Shown here piece by piece: positions 9,787 to 18,625 of a DNA stretch of 20,504 nucleotides. The translations under genes and the position numbers were made by a program. How positions within the stretch are numbered: position 1 is the first letter of the stretch; every line of letters begins with the position of its first letter. The notes beneath the pieces were generated by a model. It saw nothing but the letters and a program-made list of their open reading frames with translations, was not told where the DNA came from and did no database searches. This DNA is from Rhizophagus sp. LPA8_4_AMF (lineage: Eukaryota > Glomeromycota > Glomeromycetes > Glomerales > Glomeraceae): assembly GCA_021464525.1 (NCBI GenBank), contig JADRCO010001301.1, positions 1 to 20,504 of the forward strand, read 5' to 3'.

Positions 9787-12164
9787 ATGCGCCGAGCAAC
9801 TAAAAAACCTACTAAAACCACAAAAACCGAGGCTACCCCCATTATTGAAACCAAGTAAGTTAAAATCATTGTTTATAAATCAAAGTGGGTTTTATATAAA
9901 ATAGATAGGGTTTTTTTTGTATCTTTCTCATTGAAGAAAATGAGAAAAAATTTTACAAAAACAAAACACGAAATTTTTGTAGAAGATTAAGCGGCTTAAA
10001 GACATTAAGATAATTTTTTTTTATTCAAATAAGCATTTAAATTTTTTGATTGTTTCTCTTACCGTCTAATTTGCTGCGTTCACACATTCATCCGCAGTGT
10101 CTTTGCTTGATTAAAGATTGTAACTTTTGCTAGCTATGATATTTTCAATTTTTTTTTTACATATTTATTTTACTTTGTCTACCGCTATATGCAGCGTTGA
10201 ACCTCAACAAAATCAACAAAATGATTGGTTTTCCAAGAGTATGGCTCGTAAACATCTCAAATATTGTACTGCTGCTCTCAAAGAATTGAAGAAGCATCCT
10301 TCGGCTGGACTATTTCTTGAACCTGTTGACCCTGTCAAATATGGAATACCTGACTACTTTGATATTATTAAGCAACCAATGGATCTTGGAACTGTTGAAT
10401 CCAAACTTAATGCTCTTCAATATACCACTGTAGCAGACTTCGAGTCAGATGTTCGACTCATTTTTTCAAACTGCATCCTGTATAATGGTGTTGACCATCC
10501 AGTTTCTCAACAAGCAAGAGAATTAGAAAGTTTATTCAACATACAACTTAGTAGCTTCCCTGGGGGCAAAAAAGAGGTAAAAGATCTTTGCGTCATTTCC
10601 CTCTTTTTTATTGAAGCTTTTTTTTCGGTATTTTCATTTAACTTCTACGTAAAAGATCAAAACTCCTGCTGCTGAATCTTCTACTAAAGCGGCAAAGTCT
10701 GTAAAGACTACTGCACCTGCCCCTGCTGCTACTGTTACACCATCATCGACTGTAAATTTGACTATTGATGAATCTCGTCCAAAAAGAACAATTAAAGCTC
10801 CTGCCAAAGACCTTCCTGAAGCACCACAACCAGGTCGTCGTAAGAAGACTAAAAAGAATATCGAACTTAATTTCTGTCGTAGCGTTCTTCGTGAACTTAA
10901 GAAAAAGACACATTGGCCTTACGCTTATCCCTTCTATGAACCCGTTGATGATGAAAAGCTAGGAGTCCCAGATTACTACAAGGTCATAAAACGTCCAATG
11001 GACCTAGCTACTATAAATTCAAAATTAGAGAACGATCAATATGCAAACGCAGAAGAGTTCGAAGAAGACATTCGTCTAATGTTTCGTAATTGTTATACAT
11101 ATAATGGCGTCGGGAGTGAAGTTTATAACATGGGTAAAACATTAGAGTCCGTTTTCAACAAAAAATGGGCCGAAAAACCTGTTCCTCAAGTTAAACAAAA
11201 AGGGAAAACGAAAGCAGCAAGAGATGATGATACCGACACAGATAGTTCCTCCGAAGAGGAATTTGATGAAGAAGAAGTTTCAAGTAAATCATTTATAATG
11301 TCAAATTTCTTATTTTTCGATTTATTTATTTGACTTATTTGAACGCATTTTTATCAGAACCAAAAATAAAAAAAATACAAAAGAAGCTGAACGAGCTGAG
11401 CGCATTGATAAGCAATCCTAAAAAGGGTAAATCCAAAAAAATCAAGAGCGATAAAGCATCGACTAGTAAAGGTAGTTTTAACGATTTGATGGACGTTGAT
11501 GTTGAAAAGAAATCACTAAAGCGCCCTCGAGGTGGAAAACAACGCGATGATGATGGTCTATCGAATGATCAAAAAGCCTTTCTTAGCAGTAGCATCGAAC
11601 TTCTTGCTGATACAGATATGAACCAACTCATTGATCTGTTACGTGAAAGCGGAGCGCCTTTACAGGTATCTATCATTCGCGTGCGGAGAAAACAATCACG
11701 TGATTTATTGTACGCGAAATTATATAATTTGTTAATACCATTTTATCTATTTGAAATAGTGTGATAATGGTAGTTATGAATTAGAAATAGAGACACTCGA
11801 CGTAAAAACAGCTAAGAAAGTGTTCGAATTCGTTTCGAAACGAATCAATAAGCAAAAAAGACGTCCACCACCAGCAAAAAAGGCACGCAAACATTCTAGG
11901 GAAGATGAAGCTCAAAAGATTCTTGCCCTGGAAAAGACGTTGGCCAAATTCACTTCTTCTAGCGATGGTATATATTACATTATATTACCTTGTTATCAAT
12001 ATATATTTTCATATATATATAAAATGTTATTGTAACATTTTAAATTTCCCTCTCTTAAAATAGCTTTTAACGAAAGCCACTATAGTTCTGAGGACTCCTC
12101 CGATAGTCAGAGTTCAGACTCATCTGGTTCCGAATCGGAAGATTCAGGTAGTGATACTGTTTAG
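9787..12164 (+). CDS. BDF1: BET/BDF1-type double-bromodomain protein, 6 exons
   Basis: This is a nuclear reader of acetylated histones; the family is linked to TFIID and SWR1 chromatin work. Exons are 9787-9854, 10195-10576, 10656-11283, 11358-11665, 11760-11967 and 12064-12164. They sum to 1695 nt, giving 564 aa in one frame, somewhat shorter than yeast Bdf1/Bdf2. Bromodomain 1 spans about residues 40-140, with IPDYFDIIKQPMDLGTVESK and the acetyl-lysine-binding Asn in LYNGV at about 120. Bromodomain 2 spans about 218-322, with VPDYYKVIKRPMDL and Asn about 300 in TYNGV. The BET linker motif RPKRTIKAPAKDLPEAP precedes domain 2. A short coiled coil (about 361-374) and the NET domain (about 427-493, LLADTDMNQLIDLLRESGAP then YELEIETLDVKTAKKVFEFV) follow. 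A lysine-rich patch and a Ser/Asp/Glu SEED-like tail finish the protein. The ATG follows CAAA and starts a basic stretch MRRATKKPTKTTKT. Confidence 0.94.
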
Positions 12165-12725
12165 AATCAATCACCCTTTATAATTTCTCTCCTTTTCTTT
12201 CAATACTTTACATTTGTAACGTTATTGGGAGTTATCTTGCTTTTGATGGAAAAGATATAGGTTTTTTCGCTTTTTACCTACCTTTAATATGAATTTCATA
12301 GTTCATACTACTTTGTTTTACTTTATTATCTTGATGTTATATTATTGAAGGAAAAGGAGAAGGGACCTTTTGATACTATGTTTTCAAAACTTTGTTCCTT
12401 CTTTGTATTCAAAGTTGATACTTGAGTTTTGCTCTTATCAACATTGCTTACATAATAAAATATTTTCGTTCGTTTGGTTACCTTTTCAAAATTCGTTTTT
12501 TAAAAATGATATATATTTCTGATTTTCTCCTCTTTTTTTTCTTTATGTATAATAATTATATGTTGTTTGTGTACGTTTCCTTCAAATAATCCTAACGCTA
12601 CGAAACATATTTTCTCATCTTGTTTAACGAAATTGCAGGACCTAAGGTAAAATGAAATATTAAATATATTGATGTAACATAATTTAACTAATGCATCATT
12701 AAAATATATTCGTTTGATATAATAG
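12165..12725. other. Intergenic: bromodomain 3'UTR and unresolved 5' part of next gene
   Basis: AATAAA at 12454-12459 is a likely poly(A) signal for the bromodomain gene. A donor-like site, CCTAAG|GTAAAA at 12646/12647, and the acceptor ATAATAG at 12719-12725 suggest an intron at 12647-12725 leading into the next gene. The frame in front of that donor (12596-12646) has no ATG and meets a stop at 12593. An acceptor TTGCAG directly before GACCTAAG would leave only an 8-nt exon. I found no initiating exon that joins in frame. Confidence 0.45.
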
Positions 12726-14212
12726 AGAAAAAGAAAAATATCTCAAGGAAATTCGCCGCAAGCCACATCAAAAACACCCAAACAGTGCGTATCATTTAAA
12801 ATCCTCAAAGAGCATCAAAATGGCTCATTCAAGGTACCAAACCCAGTGCAACCTAAATCACAACAAAGTCAATCATCTAGCGAGCAACCAATCCGATCAA
12901 TTAAAGTGATGAGGAGAGACTATTCTCAGAACGACACGCAGACCAGCAAACAATCAAATGAGCAGCCAAAAAATACAGATGGTACAATGAGGAATGATAC
13001 CATCACAAAAGAAGATCGAGAGATGATAAGAAAACAGATCTTGCGAAATGCGCCAGATGATGCAAGGAATGACAATATCAACGAGGATCGAAATGATCGA
13101 AACGTGACACTGAGAGTAAACCCTAGTTCCGAAGTTAAAGGTGATGATCTCGCGAGAATGATGGCTGAAGAATTAGATAATCTACCAAGTAGGTCTCCTT
13201 CTCCTATTCGAAATCAAGAAAGTCTAAAATATGACGGATCATCTAAAAGTACTATAGCAAGTGTATCACGCACAACAGGAAGTATTGGTACAAACACTAG
13301 AAATCGATCAACTACAAAACAAAATACAAGTGATAGCTCTGGTTCGAATATAAAAACGACCCAAAATGTGCGTCGTGCGACGACAAGGAACGTCCCTTCT
13401 AAACGCAAAGAGTCGTCAATACCGCCGCTTTCTTCACTCGAAGAACAAAAACCTAAGAAACAGGCAGAGACTGCGATCAATAAGGCTAAACCTAAGTTTT
13501 ATGATGGAGGCTTTTCAACCGGTCCTATTGAAATAAAACCATTACCATCATGGTGCAAAGTCAAACCAAAAGATCCAAAACCAGAACCACCACTACCGAT
13601 AAAATCAGGAGAAAACGAGCAAGATGATGCTCAAATCGATGAAGAAAATGAGCTGATTGAAAAATCGAAAATAAGAGAAGAAGAAAATAAAGAAGCGATT
13701 CAACATCTTGAACACGAAATCATGAAATTCATGGCAGAAAAAGCAGCAAAGGAGGAGGCAAAAAAACTAGCCGCTAAGAAAAGACAAGAAGAAGAACAGC
13801 GTAAGGCTGAAGAAGAGCGGCGAAAGAGAGAAAATGAAGAAAAACGCCGCGAATTCCTCAACAAGTGCCGAATTGAAGCGCGAGAACGTAGAATAAAAGA
13901 AGTAATTAAAAGATATTTCATTAATATGTCATTTGTTTGTGCATTTTATAACAACTTTTTTTTTTTTTTACTTTATAGCTCTCATCTCGTATTGGCTGGG
14001 GTGAGGAGTCTCGGCTGATGGCTGAGATGGAATCTGAGCCTTTTCATCTGGAACGTCTCGCAGGATCTATTTGGCGGCGATTCAAAGAACCTTTCGATGA
14101 GGACCAACAATTTCTAAAGAATAGCCAGCAGGCGATTATCTGGAAGACTATAACACCTTTCGGGGCAATCCAAACCCCTCCCCCCCGCTTATCGGAACCT
14201 CATCTCTTCTGA
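12726..14212 (+). CDS. Charged coiled-coil protein of unknown function (5' end incomplete)
   Basis: Two exons are well supported, 12726-13901 and 13979-14212, joined by a GTAATT...TTTATAG intron. They give 469 codons that are open from the acceptor at 12725. The first in-frame ATG is at 12909, which would give 408 aa, but 61 open codons before it (basic RKRKISQGN, then TPKQCVSFKILKEHQNG) argue for a missing upstream exon. The N-terminal half is polar and low-complexity (Ser, Thr, Asn, Gln, Arg). The middle has TGPIEIKPLPSWCKVKPK and a proline-rich stretch. About codons 305-392 form a strongly charged Glu/Lys/Arg helix or coiled coil (EEAKKLAAKKRQEEEQRKAE). The C-terminal exon holds a compact block, SSRIGWGEESRLMAEMES to SIWRRFKEPF, that may be the conserved domain. 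I do not recognise the family. Nuclear location is plausible from the basic motifs only. Confidence 0.75.
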
Positions 14213-14464
14213 TTTATGTTAGGGATAATATACTTAATTCTGTAAATAATAATAATAAAATTAGTAATGATCTTATAAAAGATAGTAAACAGAGCGGACC
14301 CTTTTCCTTTAATATTTGTATATAGCAAAAAAAGTATTATTTAGATTAATTTTTTAACAATTAAAAATTTAATGTGTAATTTAGTATTGTCATCAATCAT
14401 TTTTACTATAACTGGTTAGAAATTTAAGTTGGCTGGATGGTCATTGACACGTGATATCTAACAG
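14213..14464. other. Short convergent intergenic region
   Basis: This separates two genes that run toward each other. AATAAA at 14254-14259 is a candidate poly(A) signal for the plus-strand gene. The remainder is AT-rich, so the two 3'UTRs may come close or overlap. Confidence 0.5.
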
Positions 14465-15366
14465 TTACGATAAATTAGCTATAAAACAATTCGTTGCCAA
14501 CATAAAATCGTGCACTGGTAAAGCTAATTTCCAATCAATATGGCCAGCGCCAAGATAAAAGACTGGAGGTTGTAATTCTGTTATAGTACTAGATAATATT
14601 ATTGGAATTTGAAACGTCATTCCTATAGGGGAAACTCCATTATTTTCAAAGCCTGTCAATCGTACGGATTTTTCTCTATCAGTGACTCGAAAATTATAAT
14701 TCTTTTTACTTATTTGTTTATTTTTCAAAGTTCTCACGAAGTTCATAAGTCTTTGTGTATTTATAGATCCAACATACTAAGATGGTATATAAAAAAATTG
14801 ATAATGTAAAATAAATAAAAAAGAACATTAAAATAAATAAATAAATACCTGAGTGATAACACAATAATACTTTGAATTTAATGGATCATCGATAGAATCA
14901 TGAGAAGATCGAGTATTTTCAAAAATAACACTCTTACACAGATGATTTATTGAAGGGGAGATTAAACGAAATCTAATCACAATTTAATTCAGAAGCTTTA
15001 TAAAGACTAAGCAAATTGAAAATATTACCATTTACTTACGCTCTTCTTTGAAGATCCCAATTATAATAATCTGATTCTACATGATAAAATCTAGATACAT
15101 TACGAATTCCCAAGCTAATACATGCTTTTTCAACCTAATAAAGTTACAATAAATAAAGTTAATATAATAAATGGACTTAATTATCAATATAACAGAATAA
15201 ACAATACTTTTTTTACTGGTTCAGGAGCATCATCAAGTTTTGTAAATTTAGCTTTTCGCTTAAAATAATCAAGATAATGTGCAGCAATATTTTCTGAAGA
15301 ATATAACATTGAAACTTGATTTATCAAGTCTTTTAATTGTTCTTTGATACTATCATTAGAATTCAT
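14465..15366 (-). CDS. YbaK/prolyl-tRNA deacylase-domain protein, 4 exons
   Basis: Members of this family hydrolyse mischarged aminoacyl-tRNA (for example Ala- or Cys-tRNAPro) in trans; the exact substrate here is unknown. Minus-strand exons in transcript order are 15366-15208, 15134-15040, 14972-14849 and 14776-14465. They sum to 690 nt, giving 229 aa, all with GT-AG junctions. An N-terminal helical segment (MNSNDSIKEQLKDLINQVSM) precedes the domain, about residues 45-215. Family-like blocks are PVKKVEKACISLGI (about 50-63), CKSVIFENT, KYYCVITQYVGSINTQRLM (about 119-137), LTGFENNGVSPIGM (about 166-179, the TG...G..PxG loop) and VFYLGAGHIDWKLALPVHDF near the end. No signal peptide is seen. 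The order and spacing fit a free-standing eukaryotic YbaK protein rather than a synthetase insertion domain. The stop is TAA at 14467-14465. Confidence 0.87.
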
Positions 15367-15638
15367 TTTTTATTTGATCCTCAGGAGTAAGGTGCAATTG
15401 GGTCGATTTTATAGACGTTATAAAATTATTTCCCGGCACAACTTCCAGTAAAAGTCACGGAATTGGCCGGCATTAAGAATTTATCTATATGATAAATAAT
15501 GTCAATAGGATTTCATAACTAGACAATTATAATAAAGGTTATGTTAAAATTTACCTTTACCATCTTAAATCTTAAACTTACTTAAAAGCTATAAGTATAA
15601 AAATTTGCATTTCTATTATGGTGCTATAAATCATATTG
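15367..15638. other. Upstream region of the YbaK-domain gene
   Basis: The first 110 bp are less AT-rich than the rest (GGTGCAATTGGGTCG, CCCGGCACAACTTCC, ATTGGCCGGCAT) and probably contain the minus-strand promoter. No clear TATA box or known operator can be assigned. Beyond 15480 the DNA is plain AT-rich. Confidence 0.35.
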
Positions 15639-15781
15639 GGGTAAGTGCTGGGAAAAGGAACCAAATGGTTAAAAAAAAATTTTTTTAAATAACAAATGTT
15701 CTGAATCAGATAATCAAATTTGAATCTATTTTACTTAAGAATTTTTTTTGAAAAAATTTACAATTTGGCCAGCACTCACCC
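15639..15781. mobile_element. MITE-like element with GGGTRAGTGCTGG ends
   Basis: The left end GGGTAAGTGCTGG (15639-15651) and the right end CCAGCACTCACCC (15769-15781) are inverted repeats with one mismatch. Inside the ends, GGAACCAAA and AATTTGG and long A/T runs also pair loosely. The 143-bp body has no reading frame. A clean target duplication is not visible (left flank CATATTG, right flank ATATAAA). It is a short non-autonomous DNA-transposon derivative by form; the superfamily is unresolved. Confidence 0.6.
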
Positions 15782-16495
15782 ATATAAAATATAATAACAT
15801 TGTATTTTAAATAAATAAGATATTTATTAAATACTTTTAGTAAAAATAATAATAATTAGCTATTTAACCAAGATAATTTTTTATAATAATAATAATTTAG
15901 GCTAAAATTAAAATAATATCATAATATTGACCTATAATAAAAAATTTTGGCTTATTATATATATTTTAAAATTAAAGTCAATCATATAAAATAATTTAAA
16001 TTTAAATATTTATAACTTTTTATTTAAATATCTGTTTAAAATTGGCAGTTTAATAATATTTATTTCAAAGAACAAAGTTACTGGTTTAATTTTTTAAAAT
16101 TTTGTTTTTTAAGATAGTGAAAGTTTTTTAAGCACTACAATTATATTTTTAAGTATGGATTTCTGGCACTATCATATTTATAAAGAATTTCAGATACAAT
16201 TTATAATTTATTACTAATAAAAAAAAAGCACATTAAAAAATTTAAAATCAATTTTTTGCAACTATCTAGTTATCTAATAAGTAATTCAATTGAATTTTTT
16301 TTATTAATTATTGAAACTATTATATTTTATTGGAAAGTTATTAATCACTTTAATAATTGAAAAGATTATTATACTGATCAATCTTTTAAATCATCTAAAA
16401 GTACAAATATTATGAAAGAAAAAAAATTTAACAATATTATTAGTAGAGATAACTGCAACCTGCAACTTTATATTTTAATATATAGCTGTAATATA
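15782..16495. other. AT-rich non-coding DNA
   Basis: This is almost entirely A/T runs, with TAATAATAAT and TTTAAAAT words. I see no coding frame, RNA gene or defined repeat beyond simple sequence. Confidence 0.5.
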
Positions 16496-16572
16496 CATGC
16501 TGCCCAAATTCAAAATTGCCAATCTCAAATCCCAATCCCAAATTCCAAATTATATTGAATTTTGGCAACATG
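16496..16572. mobile_element. Short palindromic element, 77 bp
   Basis: CATGCTGCCCAAATTCAAAA at the left pairs with GAATTTTGGCAACATG at the right. Between the arms are several near-copies of a CCAAATT/CCCAATC heptamer. TATA lies on both sides (16492-16495 and 16573-16576). TATA is itself a palindrome, so it could be either a target duplication or more of the inverted repeat. Too short to code. Confidence 0.45.
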
Positions 16573-17410
16573 TATAAACTATAATTTCACAACTATTTGC
16601 AAAATAGTTGAGGTGTCAACCTTAATTATTAGCAGTTTTAATTTAAACATTTTGAAGGAACTGATTTTTCAACTATATAGAATAATAATAAAAAAATATG
16701 TTAAAAGAAAAAAAAGAAAAAGAAAATAACATTACAAATATATATTAGTATAAAAACTAGAAGTGAAAGTAAATATAGTAAAATAATCATAAATGAAAAT
16801 ATATCAGAATAATTTATTTGCAGCATAAGATAAAGTTCTAATACTAAATAAAAAAAATAATAGTAACTCAACTGGATATAGTTAAAATTGTCAGGTTGAA
16901 TATATGTATTGCACTAGTACTCCACTCACCACAGTCTTAGCTCTTTACAAATCTATTTCTCCTCTCTAGAGGTAATCAAAAACTCAATAGTAGAAGAACA
17001 GTATTTAGTAAAGCTAAAAGCCCTATACAGTATAATTTAGGAAGAAGGATCATTATATCTAACTATATATATACTTCTCAAGCTGTTCTTATTTGCTACT
17101 ATTATTTATTCTATAAAATATACTTTAAAATAATTCAGAAAGAAAAATAAAGAGAAAATAAGTGATATAAATAGTTAAAACAAACAAAACAAATATTTTA
17201 AAAGTTTTTAGAGATAAATTATAAAAAGATTTTCTTCAAAAATTCTGTTCTATCTATTCTAATTATCTAAGGTATTCAATCACCAATTTAAGTTTAAAAA
17301 GTACCACTTATTTAGAATATTAATTTTTTATCTAATCTGTTCTATCATAAGTAACTTTCAATCAGTTTTACAAACTCAAGAAATTACTAAACTTCCAAAT
17401 TTTATTTCCT
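16573..17410. other. AT-rich non-coding DNA
   Basis: No gene, RNA or clear repeat is visible. A slightly less AT-rich stretch at 16905-17040 (CTCCACTCACCACAGTCTTAG) carries no sustained frame on either strand. Confidence 0.45.
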
Positions 17411-17610
17411 TAAATAAAGTTTTCTATAAGCCATTTAAGCCAAGTAAGTTAAATTTGTTTAAAAAACAAACCTTAGCAAATTTTTACTAAGCCTTAATAG
17501 CCAAAATTATAATTAATTAATTAATTAGTAAAGCTTGATAAAGCTTGTAAAATTTGGACTTTTAAGTAAGATTTAACTTGACTTAAATGGCTTACAGAAA
17601 GCTTTACTCT
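17411..17610. mobile_element. Long inverted-repeat element (~200 bp), MITE-like
   Basis: The left arm, about 17411-17455 (AAAGTTTTCTATAAGCCATT, then TAAGCCAAGTAAGTTAAATT), pairs with the right arm, about 17568-17610, whose inverse complement reads AAAGCTTTCTGTAAGCCATT, then TAAGTCAAGTTAAATCTT. About 40 bp pair with few mismatches. The centre holds a second inner pair (CTTAGC/CTAAGCC and AAAGCTT) and ATTAATTAATTAATTA. No reading frame. Exact ends and the target duplication are not certain. Confidence 0.6.
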
Positions 17611-17782
17611 TAAAGTATCTATCTGAGGTAATGTATTTTTAATAGTATTTACCTTATCAATTTTATGAAAAAGTATAATAACTTTTAATTTAATATTCAA
17701 ACTCAGGAAAACTATTCATGATAATTTGCTTATTTTTATGATAACCTTATTTTGCAATAATTTTGTAACATCACACTTCTGA

Positions 17783-17890
17783 TAGAAAATCATCTATTTT
17801 GCAACTTCGTATCTTTAGTAGAAAACCATTTACTTTACAACTTCGCAACTTTAATAAAAAATTATCTACTTCATAACTTTGTACTTCTAG
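17783..17890. repeat. Three copies of a 36-bp tandem repeat
   Basis: The start TAGAAAATCAT/TAGAAAACCAT/TAAAAAATTAT recurs at 17783, 17819 and 17855, each followed by CTATTTTGCAACTTCGTA-like sequence. The spacing is exactly 36 bp and copies differ at several sites. The length is a multiple of three, but stops occur in every plus frame I followed, so it is not evidently coding. Confidence 0.6.
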
Positions 17891-18360
17891 AAAAAAAAAC
17901 AAAAAATGAAAACTGAAATTGAACATTACCTGTCATAAAGTATTTAAAAAGTAAATTATTTAATTATAAATTATTCAGTTAATAAACTTACCATAATCTT
18001 TACACTGATTAAATTAATGCTATCAGGTATATATCAAGTACTTAATATGTATATAAAATATATGTAATATGTATATGATATTTAACAATACTACATATAT
18101 CAGGTACCTAATAAATATAGTAGAAATGTAGACATATATTATAAATATTATATACATATTTTTTTTTTTTCACTTGATGTATTGGCTATTAACTGAACTA
18201 AGTGAATAACAGGCTACCCAAAGGTAAATTATCCTCATTATTATCAACTCCTGCCTTATAACGCTAAATATTACCGCCTTCTAGTACTATTTAGTTTATG
18301 AAAGTTGTATTTTAAAGTACTCCCAATCATTATCACACTAGGTAAATACTCTCATGTTAT

Positions 18361-18560
18361 TCTTAATAGAGGTATGCTCTGATGAAATCTGTTCAATCTG
18401 TCATCTGATCTGATCAAAAATAAATCATCTGGATTATGATTAAACAGATTGCAGATAATCCAGATGGATTTGTCATATTTTATTAAATTGATCAGATGTT
18501 ATACAGATAACTAGATTAACCAAATTGATCAGATAATCTGGTCCAATCCAGTCAATTTTT
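18361..18560. repeat. ATCTGATC-rich inverted repeat cluster
   Basis: Many CTGATC, GATCAG and ATCTGG words are packed here. AAATCATCTGGATTAT near 18422-18437 pairs with ATAATCCAGATGGATTT near 18457-18473 to form a long hairpin. It shares vocabulary with 505-625, which suggests one dispersed family present at both ends of the window. Confidence 0.55.
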
Positions 18561-18625
18561 TTTAATATAATGCTTTTTTTTTAAAAAAAATAAAAAAAGC
18601 TTCTTTTACGAATATAGACACAGAC

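Noticed and set aside
9647..9904. Open frame before the bromodomain gene
   Set aside because: It has no ATG at its start and a different frame from the basic MRRATKK start at 9787, which joins in phase to the bromodomain exon.
10127..10194. Hydrophobic N-terminal extension of bromodomain 1 (signal-peptide-like)
   Set aside because: It is intron sequence read through: a pyrimidine tract ending in GCAG at 10194. A secreted bromodomain protein is not sensible.
12768..12797. PP1-docking RVxF motif in the coiled-coil protein (KQCVSF)
   Set aside because: Two residues separate Lys from Val, one more than the consensus allows, and no other PP1-regulator feature is seen.
13214..13921. Two minus-strand open frames inside the coiled-coil gene
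   Set aside because: They are antisense of Ser- and Glu/Lys-rich codons (Leu/Phe/Ser-rich shadow text) and have no splice or domain support.
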